A stretch of DNA of 8,496 nucleotides from an uncultured bacterium (GCA_937923585.1 CALDSM010000456.1:1-8496); one strand, 5' to 3'; positions 1 through 6,339 are shown, numbered from the stretch's first letter. A program made the numbers and translations. The notes: generated by a model not told the origin, from the letters alone.

Positions 1-977
1 GTCGCCGCGTGCAGGCGGGCCATCTTGTAGAGGAACTTGCGCAGCTTGTCAATCTCGTCGCGCACGCGGCCGATCTCGTACTGCTCCATGTTGTAGCCCT
101 TGATAATCGCGATGCCGCGCACGGTCTCGTTGACCACCGAGGTCATGGAGGCGATCTTCTGCAGGGAGCGGCGCACGCTCTTGCGCATCTTCTTGCCGAT
201 GAACACGAGGGCATAGAGCACCACGGGCAGCACGCACACGCCCACGACGGTCAGCTGCCAGTCCACGCTCACCGCCACCGCGAACAGCATCAGGATCTTG
301 AAGGGCTCGCGCATCATCTTGACGAACACGCCCTCAAGCCCGCGGTTCACCATGAACATGTCGTTGTTGAAGCGCGCCAGGATCTCGCCCGACGGGCGCG
401 ACTCGAAGAAGCCCATGGACTGGCGCATCAGGTTCGCGTACATGTCCTTGCCCACGTCGGTCGTGACGCGCGCGCCGATGGTGGCGGCGAAATACTCCTG
501 GAAGAACCTTGACACCCCCACGAACAGCGCCAGCAGTGTGACCAGCACGCAGGCGATCACCAGCGCGCGCATGCGGTCCGCGCGCATGGCCGCCACCAAT
601 TCACGAAGCCGCAGATCCAGTCCGGACGGTGCCCAGCCCACATAGCCGCGCAGGGTGTCGGAGTATTCCTGGAGGTCCCGGCACATTTTCTCCGCGGGGT
701 CCTCCTTGAGGAGGGATTTGCCCTGTGCGTCGAGCGGCGGGTTGGCCAGTTCGGCCGCCGTGGGCGGCGTGTAGAAGGTCAGTTTGATAACCGTGCCCAC
801 CGTCACCAGCATCGCACCGAAGGAAACGGCGATCACAACGGCCAGCGTCAGCGAGGTCAGCAGCCGCGTCTTGTACCGCCAGGCATAGCCCAGCAACCGC
901 CTATACACCCCCCATGCCGAGCCTTTGGGTTGGTGCATGGCGGAAGACGAAAGATTGCCGCCGCTGATGCCTTGCAT
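1..977 (-). CDS. MsbA-like ABC exporter, membrane domain (3'-truncated by window edge)
   Basis: The 325 visible residues match the transmembrane half of a type IV ABC exporter of the MsbA/lipid-flippase kind, which moves lipids or hydrophobic compounds across the inner membrane using ATP. Residues 170-210 carry the typical coupling region: DVGKDMYANLMRQS, then FFESRPSGEILARFNND. Residues 282-300 contain NETVRGIAIIKGYNMEQYE, the conserved stretch before the last membrane helices. Hydrophobic segments lie at about 38-66, 136-157, 224-240 and 242-262. About 65 polar residues separate the first two, longer than in E. coli MsbA. The nucleotide-binding domain (Walker A, LSGGQ, Walker B) would lie left of base 1 and is not seen. 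The ATG at 977 is supported by TGAGGA six bases upstream; Met14 is an alternative. It follows the phosphatase pair in the same direction after 173 nt and seems to have its own promoter. Identity as an ABC exporter is firm; substrate is unknown. Confidence 0.9.
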   Translation of the reverse strand, partial: MQGISGGNLSSSAMHQPKGSAWGVYRRLLGYAWRYKTRLLTSLTLAVVIAVSFGAMLVTVGTVIKLTFYTPPTAAELANPPLDAQGKSLLKEDPAEKMCRDLQEYSDTLRGYVGWAPSGLDLRLRELVAAMRADRMRALVIACVLVTLLALFVGVSRFFQEYFAATIGARVTTDVGKDMYANLMRQSMGFFESRPSGEILARFNNDMFMVNRGLEGVFVKMMREPFKILMLFAVAVSVDWQLTVVGVCVLPVVLYALVFIGKKMRKSVRRSLQKIASMTSVVNETVRGIAIIKGYNMEQYEIGRVRDEIDKLRKFLYKMARLHAA

Positions 978-992
978 GATAGATCCTCAGAA

Positions 993-1014
993 AACCCTTG
1001 AAAATGAGAGGGTT
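993..1014 (-). promoter_or_regulatory. Small hairpin in the ABC exporter leader
   Basis: On the minus strand AACCCT and AGGGTT form a 6-bp stem around a 10-nt loop, followed directly by TTTTCT and then the TGAGGA ribosome binding site of the ABC gene. It could be a weak attenuator or the end of transcripts from the upstream phosphatase genes. The stem is short and AT-containing, so chance is a real alternative. Confidence 0.25.
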
Positions 1015-1025
1015 AGGCAGGCGGC

Positions 1026-1055
1026 ATGGTAGCACAGCAACCTCGGATCGGTCAA
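1026..1055 (-). promoter_or_regulatory. Candidate sigma70-type promoter for the ABC exporter gene
   Basis: Reading the minus strand, TTGACC (1055-1050; 5 of 6 to the -35 consensus) is followed after 18 nt by TACCAT (1031-1026; 4 of 6 to the -10 consensus). Transcription would begin near 1019, giving a leader of about 40 nt that contains the 993-1014 hairpin. This would let the exporter be expressed apart from the phosphatase pair. Based on consensus match only. Confidence 0.35.
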
Positions 1056-1098
1056 AGAAACGCCGGTATCAGACCTTCCTTTCGGCCGGACACACATT

Positions 1099-1145
1099 CC
1101 CTCCCGTCCTTCCCATCCCTTCCATATTTCCCATGACTCCCATGC
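1099..1145 (-). repeat. Degenerate 9-nt tandem repeat with G-quadruplex motif, 3' of the metallophosphoesterase gene
   Basis: Bases 1101-1145 split into five 9-nt units on the plus strand: ctcccgtcc, ttcccatcc, cttccatat, ttcccatga and ctcccatgc. On the minus strand, the sense strand of the gene ending at 1151, this is purine-rich with ATGGGA-like units. Bases 1099-1119 read on that strand as GGG-AT-GGG-AAGGAC-GGG-A-GGG, which fits the usual four-run rule for a G-quadruplex. The array begins 6 nt after the stop codon. An 18-base part (1101-1118) recurs after the glycosidase gene with 15 of 18 bases identical. Possible roles are an mRNA 3'-end structure or a decayed dispersed repeat. Confidence 0.6.
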
Positions 1146-1150
1146 ACCGG

Positions 1151-2476
1151 TTACCGCCTGCTCCGCACCTCAAAGGCGTCTATCACGCTGCCGTCCGTGC
1201 GCAGGGCGCGCACCGACATGGTCTTGCCCTTCACGTCCACGGCACAGAAATGCCAGACCGTCTCGGTCTTCACCGTTTCCGGGCCCGGCACGGGCTTGTT
1301 CCACAGCAGCACGCCCCCGCCGCCCGTGATCACGTGCTCAAAGGCCGGCAGATGATGGTGCTCATAGGCATGCACATGGCCGGCAAAGACGATGTCCACG
1401 CCCTTTTCGGCAAACAGGGGCTCCAGTTCGGCGCGCATCTTGGGGTCGTTGTACCGCCCGCGCGGGTCATGGGTCAGCAGCGGCTTGTGCAGGGTGACCA
1501 CGGTGAACCGTGTGTCCGTGGGAGGGGTGGCGAGTGTCTGTTCCAGCCAGGAGAACTGCGGGCTGCCCGGTTTCAGGTCGTCCTCGGTGGACAGCATGAT
1601 GAAATGCACGCCTGCATAGTCGAAGGCGCGCCAGTGTTCGGGGTGGCCGTAGTCAAAATACTCGTCAAACGGCTCGGGCTTGCCGCCCGATTCATGGTTG
1701 CCCAGGCTCACCTCATAGGGCCGCGACGCGGCCAGCGGCGTAATGTCGCGGAGGAAAGTGGCCCACTGCCATCCGTGCCCCTTGCCGGGGCGCTCCACGA
1801 TGTCGCCCGAATTCACGATGAACCGGAACGGCGTCGCTGCATCCTCGCGCTGCATGGCCTTAATCACCGACCCATGCCAGGAGAAACCGCCTGCATGGCG
1901 GTTGTCACCGTAGACCGCGAAGGAAAAGTCCTCCGGCGCGGCCGGGGCCGTCTGGAAAGGGAACTCCTGTCCGCCCAGTACGGGGATGCGGTAACGGTAC
2001 TTGCCACCCGGCTGCAGGCCGGCGATCTTCACCTTGGGGTTGTGTGCGGCCGGGCATTCCGCGGTCTTCCATTCCTCGGAGCCCCCGGCCGCGTATTCCA
2101 CGCGGCCCGACGCGGGCGTTTCGGCGGTCCAGCACACGGTGACGGAAGTCTTGGGGTCATCCGACCACACCAGATAAGGGCCGCCGTTGCGCGGTGTTTC
2201 ATAGTAATTGCGCCACGCGGCGGGACCGCCCACGGCCAGGGCAATGATCGCGGCGTGAAGCGCCACCGTGGCCAGCCGTGCCTTCCAACTCCGCGCACGC
2301 ATCACCAGCAGTGCCAGGCTCGCGGGCACCACTCCCAGGATGCCCAGCGCCAGGAAAGGCAGCACGAAGTAAAATGGATGGCTGATATGGCGGTACATGT
2401 AAACGCCCAGCACCGCGCCGGCAATCAGCCAGGCTGTTCCCCAGACGGACGCTCCAACGACGGCAAATTTCTTCAC
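1151..2476 (-). CDS. Membrane-anchored metallophosphoesterase with purple-acid-phosphatase-like beta-sandwich domain
   Basis: A 441-residue calcineurin-like metallophosphoesterase. Three hydrophobic helices (about 5-27, 33-59, 67-88) anchor it in the membrane. A fibronectin-III/PAP N-terminal-type beta sandwich follows (about 97-177; GPYLVWSDDP, SVTVCWTAE, GLQPGGKYRYRI). The catalytic domain spans about 184-441, with metal-binding motifs in order: YGDNRH (D191), NSGDIVE (D225), GNHE (N260, H261), LHKP (H330) and GHVHAYE (H367, H369). The family hydrolyses phosphate mono- or diesters with two metal ions; the substrate is unknown. The GTG at 2476 is chosen because GGGAG lies 7 nt upstream and the codon overlaps the PAP2 stop (GTGA), implying translational coupling. 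A longer frame opens at 2593, but it runs inside the PAP2 gene and adds an arginine-rich stretch unlikely before a membrane helix. The catalytic domain probably faces outside the cytoplasm, by analogy with PAP-type enzymes. Confidence 0.9.
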   Translation of the reverse strand: MKKFAVVGASVWGTAWLIAGAVLGVYMYRHISHPFYFVLPFLALGILGVVPASLALLVMRARSWKARLATVALHAAIIALAVGGPAAWRNYYETPRNGGPYLVWSDDPKTSVTVCWTAETPASGRVEYAAGGSEEWKTAECPAAHNPKVKIAGLQPGGKYRYRIPVLGGQEFPFQTAPAAPEDFSFAVYGDNRHAGGFSWHGSVIKAMQREDAATPFRFIVNSGDIVERPGKGHGWQWATFLRDITPLAASRPYEVSLGNHESGGKPEPFDEYFDYGHPEHWRAFDYAGVHFIMLSTEDDLKPGSPQFSWLEQTLATPPTDTRFTVVTLHKPLLTHDPRGRYNDPKMRAELEPLFAEKGVDIVFAGHVHAYEHHHLPAFEHVITGGGGVLLWNKPVPGPETVKTETVWHFCAVDVKGKTMSVRALRTDGSVIDAFEVRSRR

Positions 2477-3234
2477 GGCATCACTCCCGACGGTTCGGAT
2501 GGAGATGACTCTTTCTGTCCGGCGGCAACGCAACCGCAGGATTCTCCCCGTGTACCCATTTCTTTGCGGAACATCAAATAGAAAACCGCCCATGCACAGT
2601 ACCAGCAGATGACCAGGGAAACCAGGTCGTGGCTCAGAAAGTGCTCGCCCCGCACCTCCTGCGTGATGGAGAACAGGGCGCCCAGCACGAGCCCAAACGC
2701 CAGACCGTAATGGCGGTATTGCGGTTTGTAGAAGGAGAGCAGGAAATACAGCGTGAAAAAGGCGAATCCGCTGGAAGAGTGCGCGCCGGGAAAGGCATGC
2801 CCGACCGGCAGTCCGGGCGGCGCGGCGTCAAACAGGCGGACATAGGGCTTGTCGCCCCCGAAAATCTCCAGGGTAGAGGGTATGTAGATATGGGTGCTGG
2901 CCTTGATAAGGGCAATGATTGCCGGGCTGATCAGGCTTCCAACCAGAAGGTAGGCAGCCCCTTTGCGGCAGCGCCGAAGCCGCTCCACGAAGAAGGAAAG
3001 CACCAGAACGACGAATATGGCCGCCATGGTCCATATGACGAATTTCTGCCCGCCCTTGTGCAGTATGCCCCCGGTGAGGAAGGCTGATTTCCAAGGCCAC
3101 GATTGGGATTCGGCATCGTAAAAACACCGCCCGATCGCGATATCGAGCCCGGAGTACTCCGAAAACACCGCAAAGGCCAGGATGACCAGTGGAAGCAGCA
3201 GTTTAACGCTTGTACCGCAGTGGGAATGTGTCAC
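2473..3234 (-). CDS. PAP2-family membrane phosphatase
   Basis: A 253-residue integral membrane protein of the type 2 phosphatidic acid phosphatase superfamily, which removes phosphate from lipid phosphates or polyprenyl pyrophosphates at the membrane surface. About six hydrophobic segments are seen (11-27, 66-84, 94-111, 155-168, 176-190, 204-222). Motifs: K111 with RP-type position replaced (KASTHIYIPS), FPGAHSSSGFAF (H152) in place of PSGH, and TQEVRGEHFLSHDLVS (H198, H202, D203) in place of SRx5HxxxD. An early SGLDIAIGRCFYD and LHKGGQK fit the subfamily whose N-terminus reads roughly D...FYD...LHxGG. The GTG at 3234 is preferred: AGGAG sits 5 nt upstream, and the in-frame extension to 3438 is cysteine- and arginine-rich and not membrane-like. 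The tail (about 226-253) is polar and overlaps the next gene by 4 nt. Identity is firm, substrate unknown; lipid A, phosphatidate or undecaprenyl pyrophosphate are possibilities. Confidence 0.88.
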   Translation of the reverse strand: MTHSHCGTSVKLLLPLVILAFAVFSEYSGLDIAIGRCFYDAESQSWPWKSAFLTGGILHKGGQKFVIWTMAAIFVVLVLSFFVERLRRCRKGAAYLLVGSLISPAIIALIKASTHIYIPSTLEIFGGDKPYVRLFDAAPPGLPVGHAFPGAHSSSGFAFFTLYFLLSFYKPQYRHYGLAFGLVLGALFSITQEVRGEHFLSHDLVSLVICWYCAWAVFYLMFRKEMGTRGESCGCVAAGQKESSPSEPSGVMP

Positions 3235-3476
3235 CTCAGCTCCTTTTGAACGCCCGGCGCATTGGGAACCCGCAATCGGACATCTGTTCAAAGACCAGGC
3301 ATTGCGCTGCCAAGCACGTTGCCCGGCCCGTGCGCTATACTTTTTGTTCCGGTTTCCGCATCCTTTGGCGAAGTTCCTCAGCACACTGAGCCTGAGTTTA
3401 CTCTCAACCGTCGCCGAAAGGTGAGTTCCGCGTGACAATTGCCTGACCTAACACCGACCCCGTGGAGATGATTTCC
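3235..3476. promoter_or_regulatory. Divergent intergenic region between PAP2 phosphatase and glycosidase genes
   Basis: This 242-nt region separates two divergent transcription units, so it should hold promoters for both. The only good -10-like box is TATACT at 3336-3341 on the plus strand; its complement gives TATAGC for the other direction. Neither has a convincing -35 at 16-18 nt. The right half contains the structured element at 3362-3421. No protein frame here has coding character. Confidence 0.4.
3362..3421 (+). promoter_or_regulatory. Imperfect inverted repeat in the glycosidase gene leader
   Basis: CCTTTGGCGA (3362-3371) pairs with TCGCCGAAAGG (3411-3421) as a 10-bp stem with one bulged G (3416). 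The enclosed 39 nt contain CTCAG-caca-CTGAG (3377-3390), a second CTGAG at 3392-3396 that could pair instead, and GAGT-tt-ACTC (3394-3403). If transcription starts after TATACT near 3348, the whole structure lies in the 5' untranslated RNA of the glycosidase, about 55 nt before its start codon. It could be a regulatory leader or an operator. It matches no riboswitch class I recognise. Confidence 0.35.
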
Positions 3477-5933
3477 ATGCACCGAATCCTGCTGCCTGCG
3501 GCGTTGCTTTGGGCCGCCGTTTCCGCGCCCGCCGCCCCCATGCTGTCGGCGCACCCGGTGTTTTCAAGCGACCTCTCCAAGATCCGCGTGATGGTGCTGG
3601 TTTCCGGCGCGGAAACGGGTATCCAGCCCGAGTTCTCCGTACACAGTGCGCGCATCACCGGTGTGACGTCCCCGCCCGACCTGGGGGGAGACGCTTCGAC
3701 GGCGCTTTACATGGCTGATGTGGACCGGGACCCGCAGGTGTCCTCGGCCACGTTCAATGCGCGGCTGGGCGAGATGGAGACAACCTGCCCCCTGCCTGCG
3801 GCGATGGACCTGTCCGCGCTGCCCTGGGAATCTTGCCATGCGGGCAAGGACGTGCGGTATGAGGATATCGGTGTGCCGCCCGGCGATGACGCCGCATGGA
3901 AACCGGCGCAGGTGCCCGAAACCATTCATGAACCGGGCGTCACCTGGCTGCGCGTGCGGATGGAAATCCCTGAAAGCCTGGGCGGCACGCCGCTGTGCGT
4001 GCATATCGCGGCGGTGGACGACAATGACGTGACCTGTTTCAACGGCCAGCACATCGGCGCGACCACAGGCTGGGACAAATTGCGCGCGTATGCCGTGCCC
4101 GACAAGGCGGTGCGGTGGGGCACGACCAACACGCTGTGCGTGGCCGTGCATAACCAGAGCTGGGGCGGGGGCATCTACAGCACGCCGGTGCTTCTCCTTG
4201 CCGGAGAGAAGAGCGAACTGCCCCAGCGCTATTTTGACATGCCCACCCAAAAGGAAGCGGAACGCGCGCCGGCCGGGCCGGTGGGGCCGCGTCCCAAACC
4301 GCTCCAGCCGCTGCACGTGGAAAACGGCGTGCTGCGCTATCCCGACGGCGCCGAACCGGCGCTCTGGGGCGTGAATTACTACACGCAAAGCTGGGGGCAG
4401 TATGAGAGCCTGCGCAAGGCGGGTGTTGACCACAAACAGGCCATCGTTGACGATTTCGACGACCTCGAACGCATGAACATTGACATCGTGCGCATCCATG
4501 TCTTTGACCGGGAGATTTCCGACGGCGAAGGCAATCTCGTGCCCAACGATCACCTCGACCTGCTCGACCGCATCGTTGCCGAATGCAACAGGCGCGGCAT
4601 CTATCTCATGCTTACGCCCATCGCGTGGTGGGCCAGTCCCGGCCAGCAGCCCGGCGCGTTCTCGGTGGCGACACCCAAACAGTCCATGGGCCTGTGGCCC
4701 GAACGCTGGCCCGCGCAGGCCAATTATCTGCGCCAGTTCCTCGCGCACAAGAACCCCCACACCGGCAACCGCCTCGCGGACGAACCCTGCCTCGCGCTGT
4801 TCGAGATTATCAACGAACCCGACTACTGGACGCTGGAACAGTTGCGCAGGCGCGACCCCGGCAACGCCTACGGAGAGGACCCCGCCGGCAACCTGCGCGG
4901 GCTCGACGGCGCGCGTGCGGCGTGGGAGCGCTTCGCGCCCGACCCGGCCTGGCGCACGGGAGAGATGTACGCATGGTTCCGCTATGACACCATGCGCCGA
5001 TACATGGACACGATGATCGCGGCCATCCGCGGCACCGGCGCAAAACAGCCCGTAGCCTATTTCCGCACCTGGTGGTCCAGCCATCCCGACATCGTCCGCG
5101 CCATCGCCGACAGCCGCGCCGACGCCATTACCATCGGCAACTATCCCGGCGGCCTGCCACCCACACCGGTCAATGACACGAAGAACCTCATCCCTGACAC
5201 GAAGGATTGGGACCTGGAACAATGCCTCGCGAAGAAGGCGCGGCTTGTCTACGAATTCGACGCGGCCGGAAGCCTGCACCAAATCAGCACCTACCCCGCG
5301 CTTGCGCGCCAGTTCCGCGGACTCGGCGTGCAGGCGGCGAGCCAGTTCCAGTACGACGCGCGGGCCGTGGCCGCATGGAATCCCGACTGGCCCCAGCACT
5401 ACCTCAACCTGCGCCACACGCCCGAGCGCGCCGTCAGCCACATGATCGCCGGCGAACTTTTCCGTCATCTGCCGCGCGGCGCGCGCATGGACCTGCCTCC
5501 CGACGACGTGGTCTGCCCGCCCGGCGCGTTCAGCTTCAGCAAGAACGCCGCGCTCCTCTGCACGCCCGACTGCTACATGCAGGCAAGACCCACGGACTGG
5601 CGGCCCATGGAACTGCCCGAAAGCCCGAAGAAGATCGTCTCCGTCGGCTCATGCCCCTATTTCGACTACGACGGCACCGGGGCTGTATTCTTGGCGATGG
5701 ACGGCAACACGGCCAAGCTCACCGTGTATGCCGACGTGGACCGCCTGCGCGGAGACTTGACCGGCACGCCCGAATCGCCCCTGACAAAAATCGTCGCCAG
5801 AGAACACGTGCTTCGCATGAAGATGAAGGGCTGGGAGAGGGCTGTCGTCACAAGAGGCGGGGATCGAAAGGCGGCTCCTTCAAAGAACGGCGGCTGGCGC
5901 ATTGAGCCCGGCGAATACGACATGGACCGTTAG
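3477..5933 (+). CDS. Secreted clan GH-A glycoside hydrolase with N-terminal jelly-roll domain
   Basis: An 818-residue exported glycosidase. Residues 1-20 form a Sec signal peptide ending near SAPAA. Residues 25-110 look like a beta sandwich. Residues 138-241 resemble the beta-galactosidase sugar-binding jelly roll (WKPAQVPETIHEPGVTWLRV, then NDVTCFNGQHIGATTGWD and NQSWGGGIY). The TIM barrel starts near 285 (GVNYYTQS at 298-305) and includes MNIDIVRIHVFDRE at 333-346. The clan GH-A acid/base is E447 in LFEIINEPDYW. The likely nucleophile is E593 in LVYEFDAAGS, 146 residues later, as expected after strand 7. Residues 670-818 form a beta-rich C-terminal region. The clan is clear; the family (GH5-like or a relative) and substrate are not. 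The ATG at 3477 fits the signal peptide, with GGAG 9 nt upstream; GTG 3462 and ATG 3468 are in-frame alternatives. Long open frames also run on the opposite strand here, a GC-bias effect. Confidence 0.85.
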   Translation: MHRILLPAALLWAAVSAPAAPMLSAHPVFSSDLSKIRVMVLVSGAETGIQPEFSVHSARITGVTSPPDLGGDASTALYMADVDRDPQVSSATFNARLGEMETTCPLPAAMDLSALPWESCHAGKDVRYEDIGVPPGDDAAWKPAQVPETIHEPGVTWLRVRMEIPESLGGTPLCVHIAAVDDNDVTCFNGQHIGATTGWDKLRAYAVPDKAVRWGTTNTLCVAVHNQSWGGGIYSTPVLLLAGEKSELPQRYFDMPTQKEAERAPAGPVGPRPKPLQPLHVENGVLRYPDGAEPALWGVNYYTQSWGQYESLRKAGVDHKQAIVDDFDDLERMNIDIVRIHVFDREISDGEGNLVPNDHLDLLDRIVAECNRRGIYLMLTPIAWWASPGQQPGAFSVATPKQSMGLWPERWPAQANYLRQFLAHKNPHTGNRLADEPCLALFEIINEPDYWTLEQLRRRDPGNAYGEDPAGNLRGLDGARAAWERFAPDPAWRTGEMYAWFRYDTMRRYMDTMIAAIRGTGAKQPVAYFRTWWSSHPDIVRAIADSRADAITIGNYPGGLPPTPVNDTKNLIPDTKDWDLEQCLAKKARLVYEFDAAGSLHQISTYPALARQFRGLGVQAASQFQYDARAVAAWNPDWPQHYLNLRHTPERAVSHMIAGELFRHLPRGARMDLPPDDVVCPPGAFSFSKNAALLCTPDCYMQARPTDWRPMELPESPKKIVSVGSCPYFDYDGTGAVFLAMDGNTAKLTVYADVDRLRGDLTGTPESPLTKIVAREHVLRMKMKGWERAVVTRGGDRKAAPSKNGGWRIEPGEYDMDR

Positions 5934-5938
5934 AGGAA

Positions 5939-5994
5939 GGCGCAAGCGCCATTGACGTGGACAAACAGGATGGGCAGGGCGGGACAAAACGCCC
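5939..5994 (+). terminator. Two GC hairpins after the glycosidase stop (weak terminator candidate)
   Basis: GGCG-CAAG-CGCC (within 5939-5950) begins 5 nt after the TAG. GGGCG (5977-5981) and CGCCC (5990-5994) form a second 5-bp stem around an 8-nt loop. Neither is followed by a T run, so a classic intrinsic terminator is not supported. The second stem overlaps the G-rich motif at 5968-5985, so the hairpin and a G-rich fold would exclude each other. Confidence 0.3.
5957..5985 (+). repeat. G-rich motif with 9-nt phasing, 3' of the glycosidase gene
   Basis: The stretch reads GTGGACAAA, CAGGATGGG, CAGGGCGGG in 9-nt steps. Its core GGATGGGCAGGGCGGGAC (5968-5985) matches GGATGGGAAGGACGGGAG on the minus strand at 1118-1101 in 15 of 18 positions. 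Both lie in the sense orientation of the upstream gene and start 34 and 32 nt after its stop. The core has three GGG runs plus one GG, enough for a two-layer but not a three-layer G-quadruplex. Confidence 0.5.
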
Positions 5995-6128
5995 CGCAGT
6001 CTTCATCTGTCTCCTGCGCATCCGCGTTGAGTTTTTCTTCCGACTTCCGTCCGTTGACCGCAGCAATACCGAACACTTTGTGGAACTGAATGGCTCAGTG
6101 ACGGGCTGCACGGCGGCTTTGCGCGTGG

Positions 6129-6158
6129 AAGACACGGCATGCGGGGTCAGTCTATAAT
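6129..6158 (+). promoter_or_regulatory. Candidate sigma70-type promoter for the sialidase-like gene
   Basis: TATAAT (6153-6158) is a perfect -10 hexamer. AAGACA (6129-6134) matches the -35 consensus at 4 of 6 positions with an 18-nt spacer. Transcription would begin near 6165 and leave a leader of about 180 nt before the ATG at 6347. A perfect TATAAT is unlikely by chance in such GC-rich DNA, but the -35 is weak. Confidence 0.45.
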
Positions 6159-6274
6159 GTAATTGGCTGGCATGATTGGAACGCGCGGCGAGGTCCGCGA
6201 TCAACCCTTGTGATGATGCCTGCCAAAAGCCGTCAAGAAGTCCGCATCGTCGGGAATCATGGCCGTCTTTCCAA

Positions 6275-6339
6275 TGCGCTCTGTGAAGCGCAGACTGTGC
6301 CGGTTGTCTCAACCTGTTTCAACGAAACGACAAGGGGAG
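6275..6339 (+). promoter_or_regulatory. Three successive small hairpins up to the sialidase gene ribosome binding site
   Basis: TGCGCT-ctgtga-AGCGCA (6275-6292), GGTTG-tct-CAACC (6302-6314) and GTTTC-aac-GAAAC (6316-6328) are perfect stems of 6, 5 and 5 bp. The last two are one base apart. AGGGGAG-type ribosome binding sequence follows at 6333-6339. TTGTC (6304-6308) can instead pair with GACAA (6329-6333), breaking the second hairpin and closing a stem next to the binding site. This may be a translational switch or paired operator half-sites; no known class is recognised. Confidence 0.35.

Noticed and set aside
998..2581. A 527-codon plus-strand open frame opposite the metallophosphoesterase gene
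   Set aside because: It is antisense to conserved metal-binding motifs and its product is histidine- and arginine-rich low-complexity sequence without family features.
3235..3438. N-terminal extension of the PAP2 phosphatase by 68 residues
   Set aside because: The GTG at 3234 has a strong AGGAG site; the extension is basic and cysteine-containing and runs through the structured divergent intergenic region.
3431..3446. GTGACAATTGCCTGAC as an operator palindrome
   Set aside because: Only the central CAATTG is symmetric; the flanks do not pair, so it is below what chance would give.
3564..5468. A 634-codon open frame on the minus strand opposite the glycosidase gene
   Set aside because: Its product is rich in Arg, His, Ala and Gly with no domain or signal, while the plus strand encodes a clear signal peptide and catalytic motifs. 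It is a third-position GC-bias shadow.
5848..6312. A 154-codon minus-strand frame across the end of the glycosidase gene and the intergenic region
   Set aside because: It overlaps coding sequence of the glycosidase, has Ser/Arg-rich composition and no ribosome binding site or domain.
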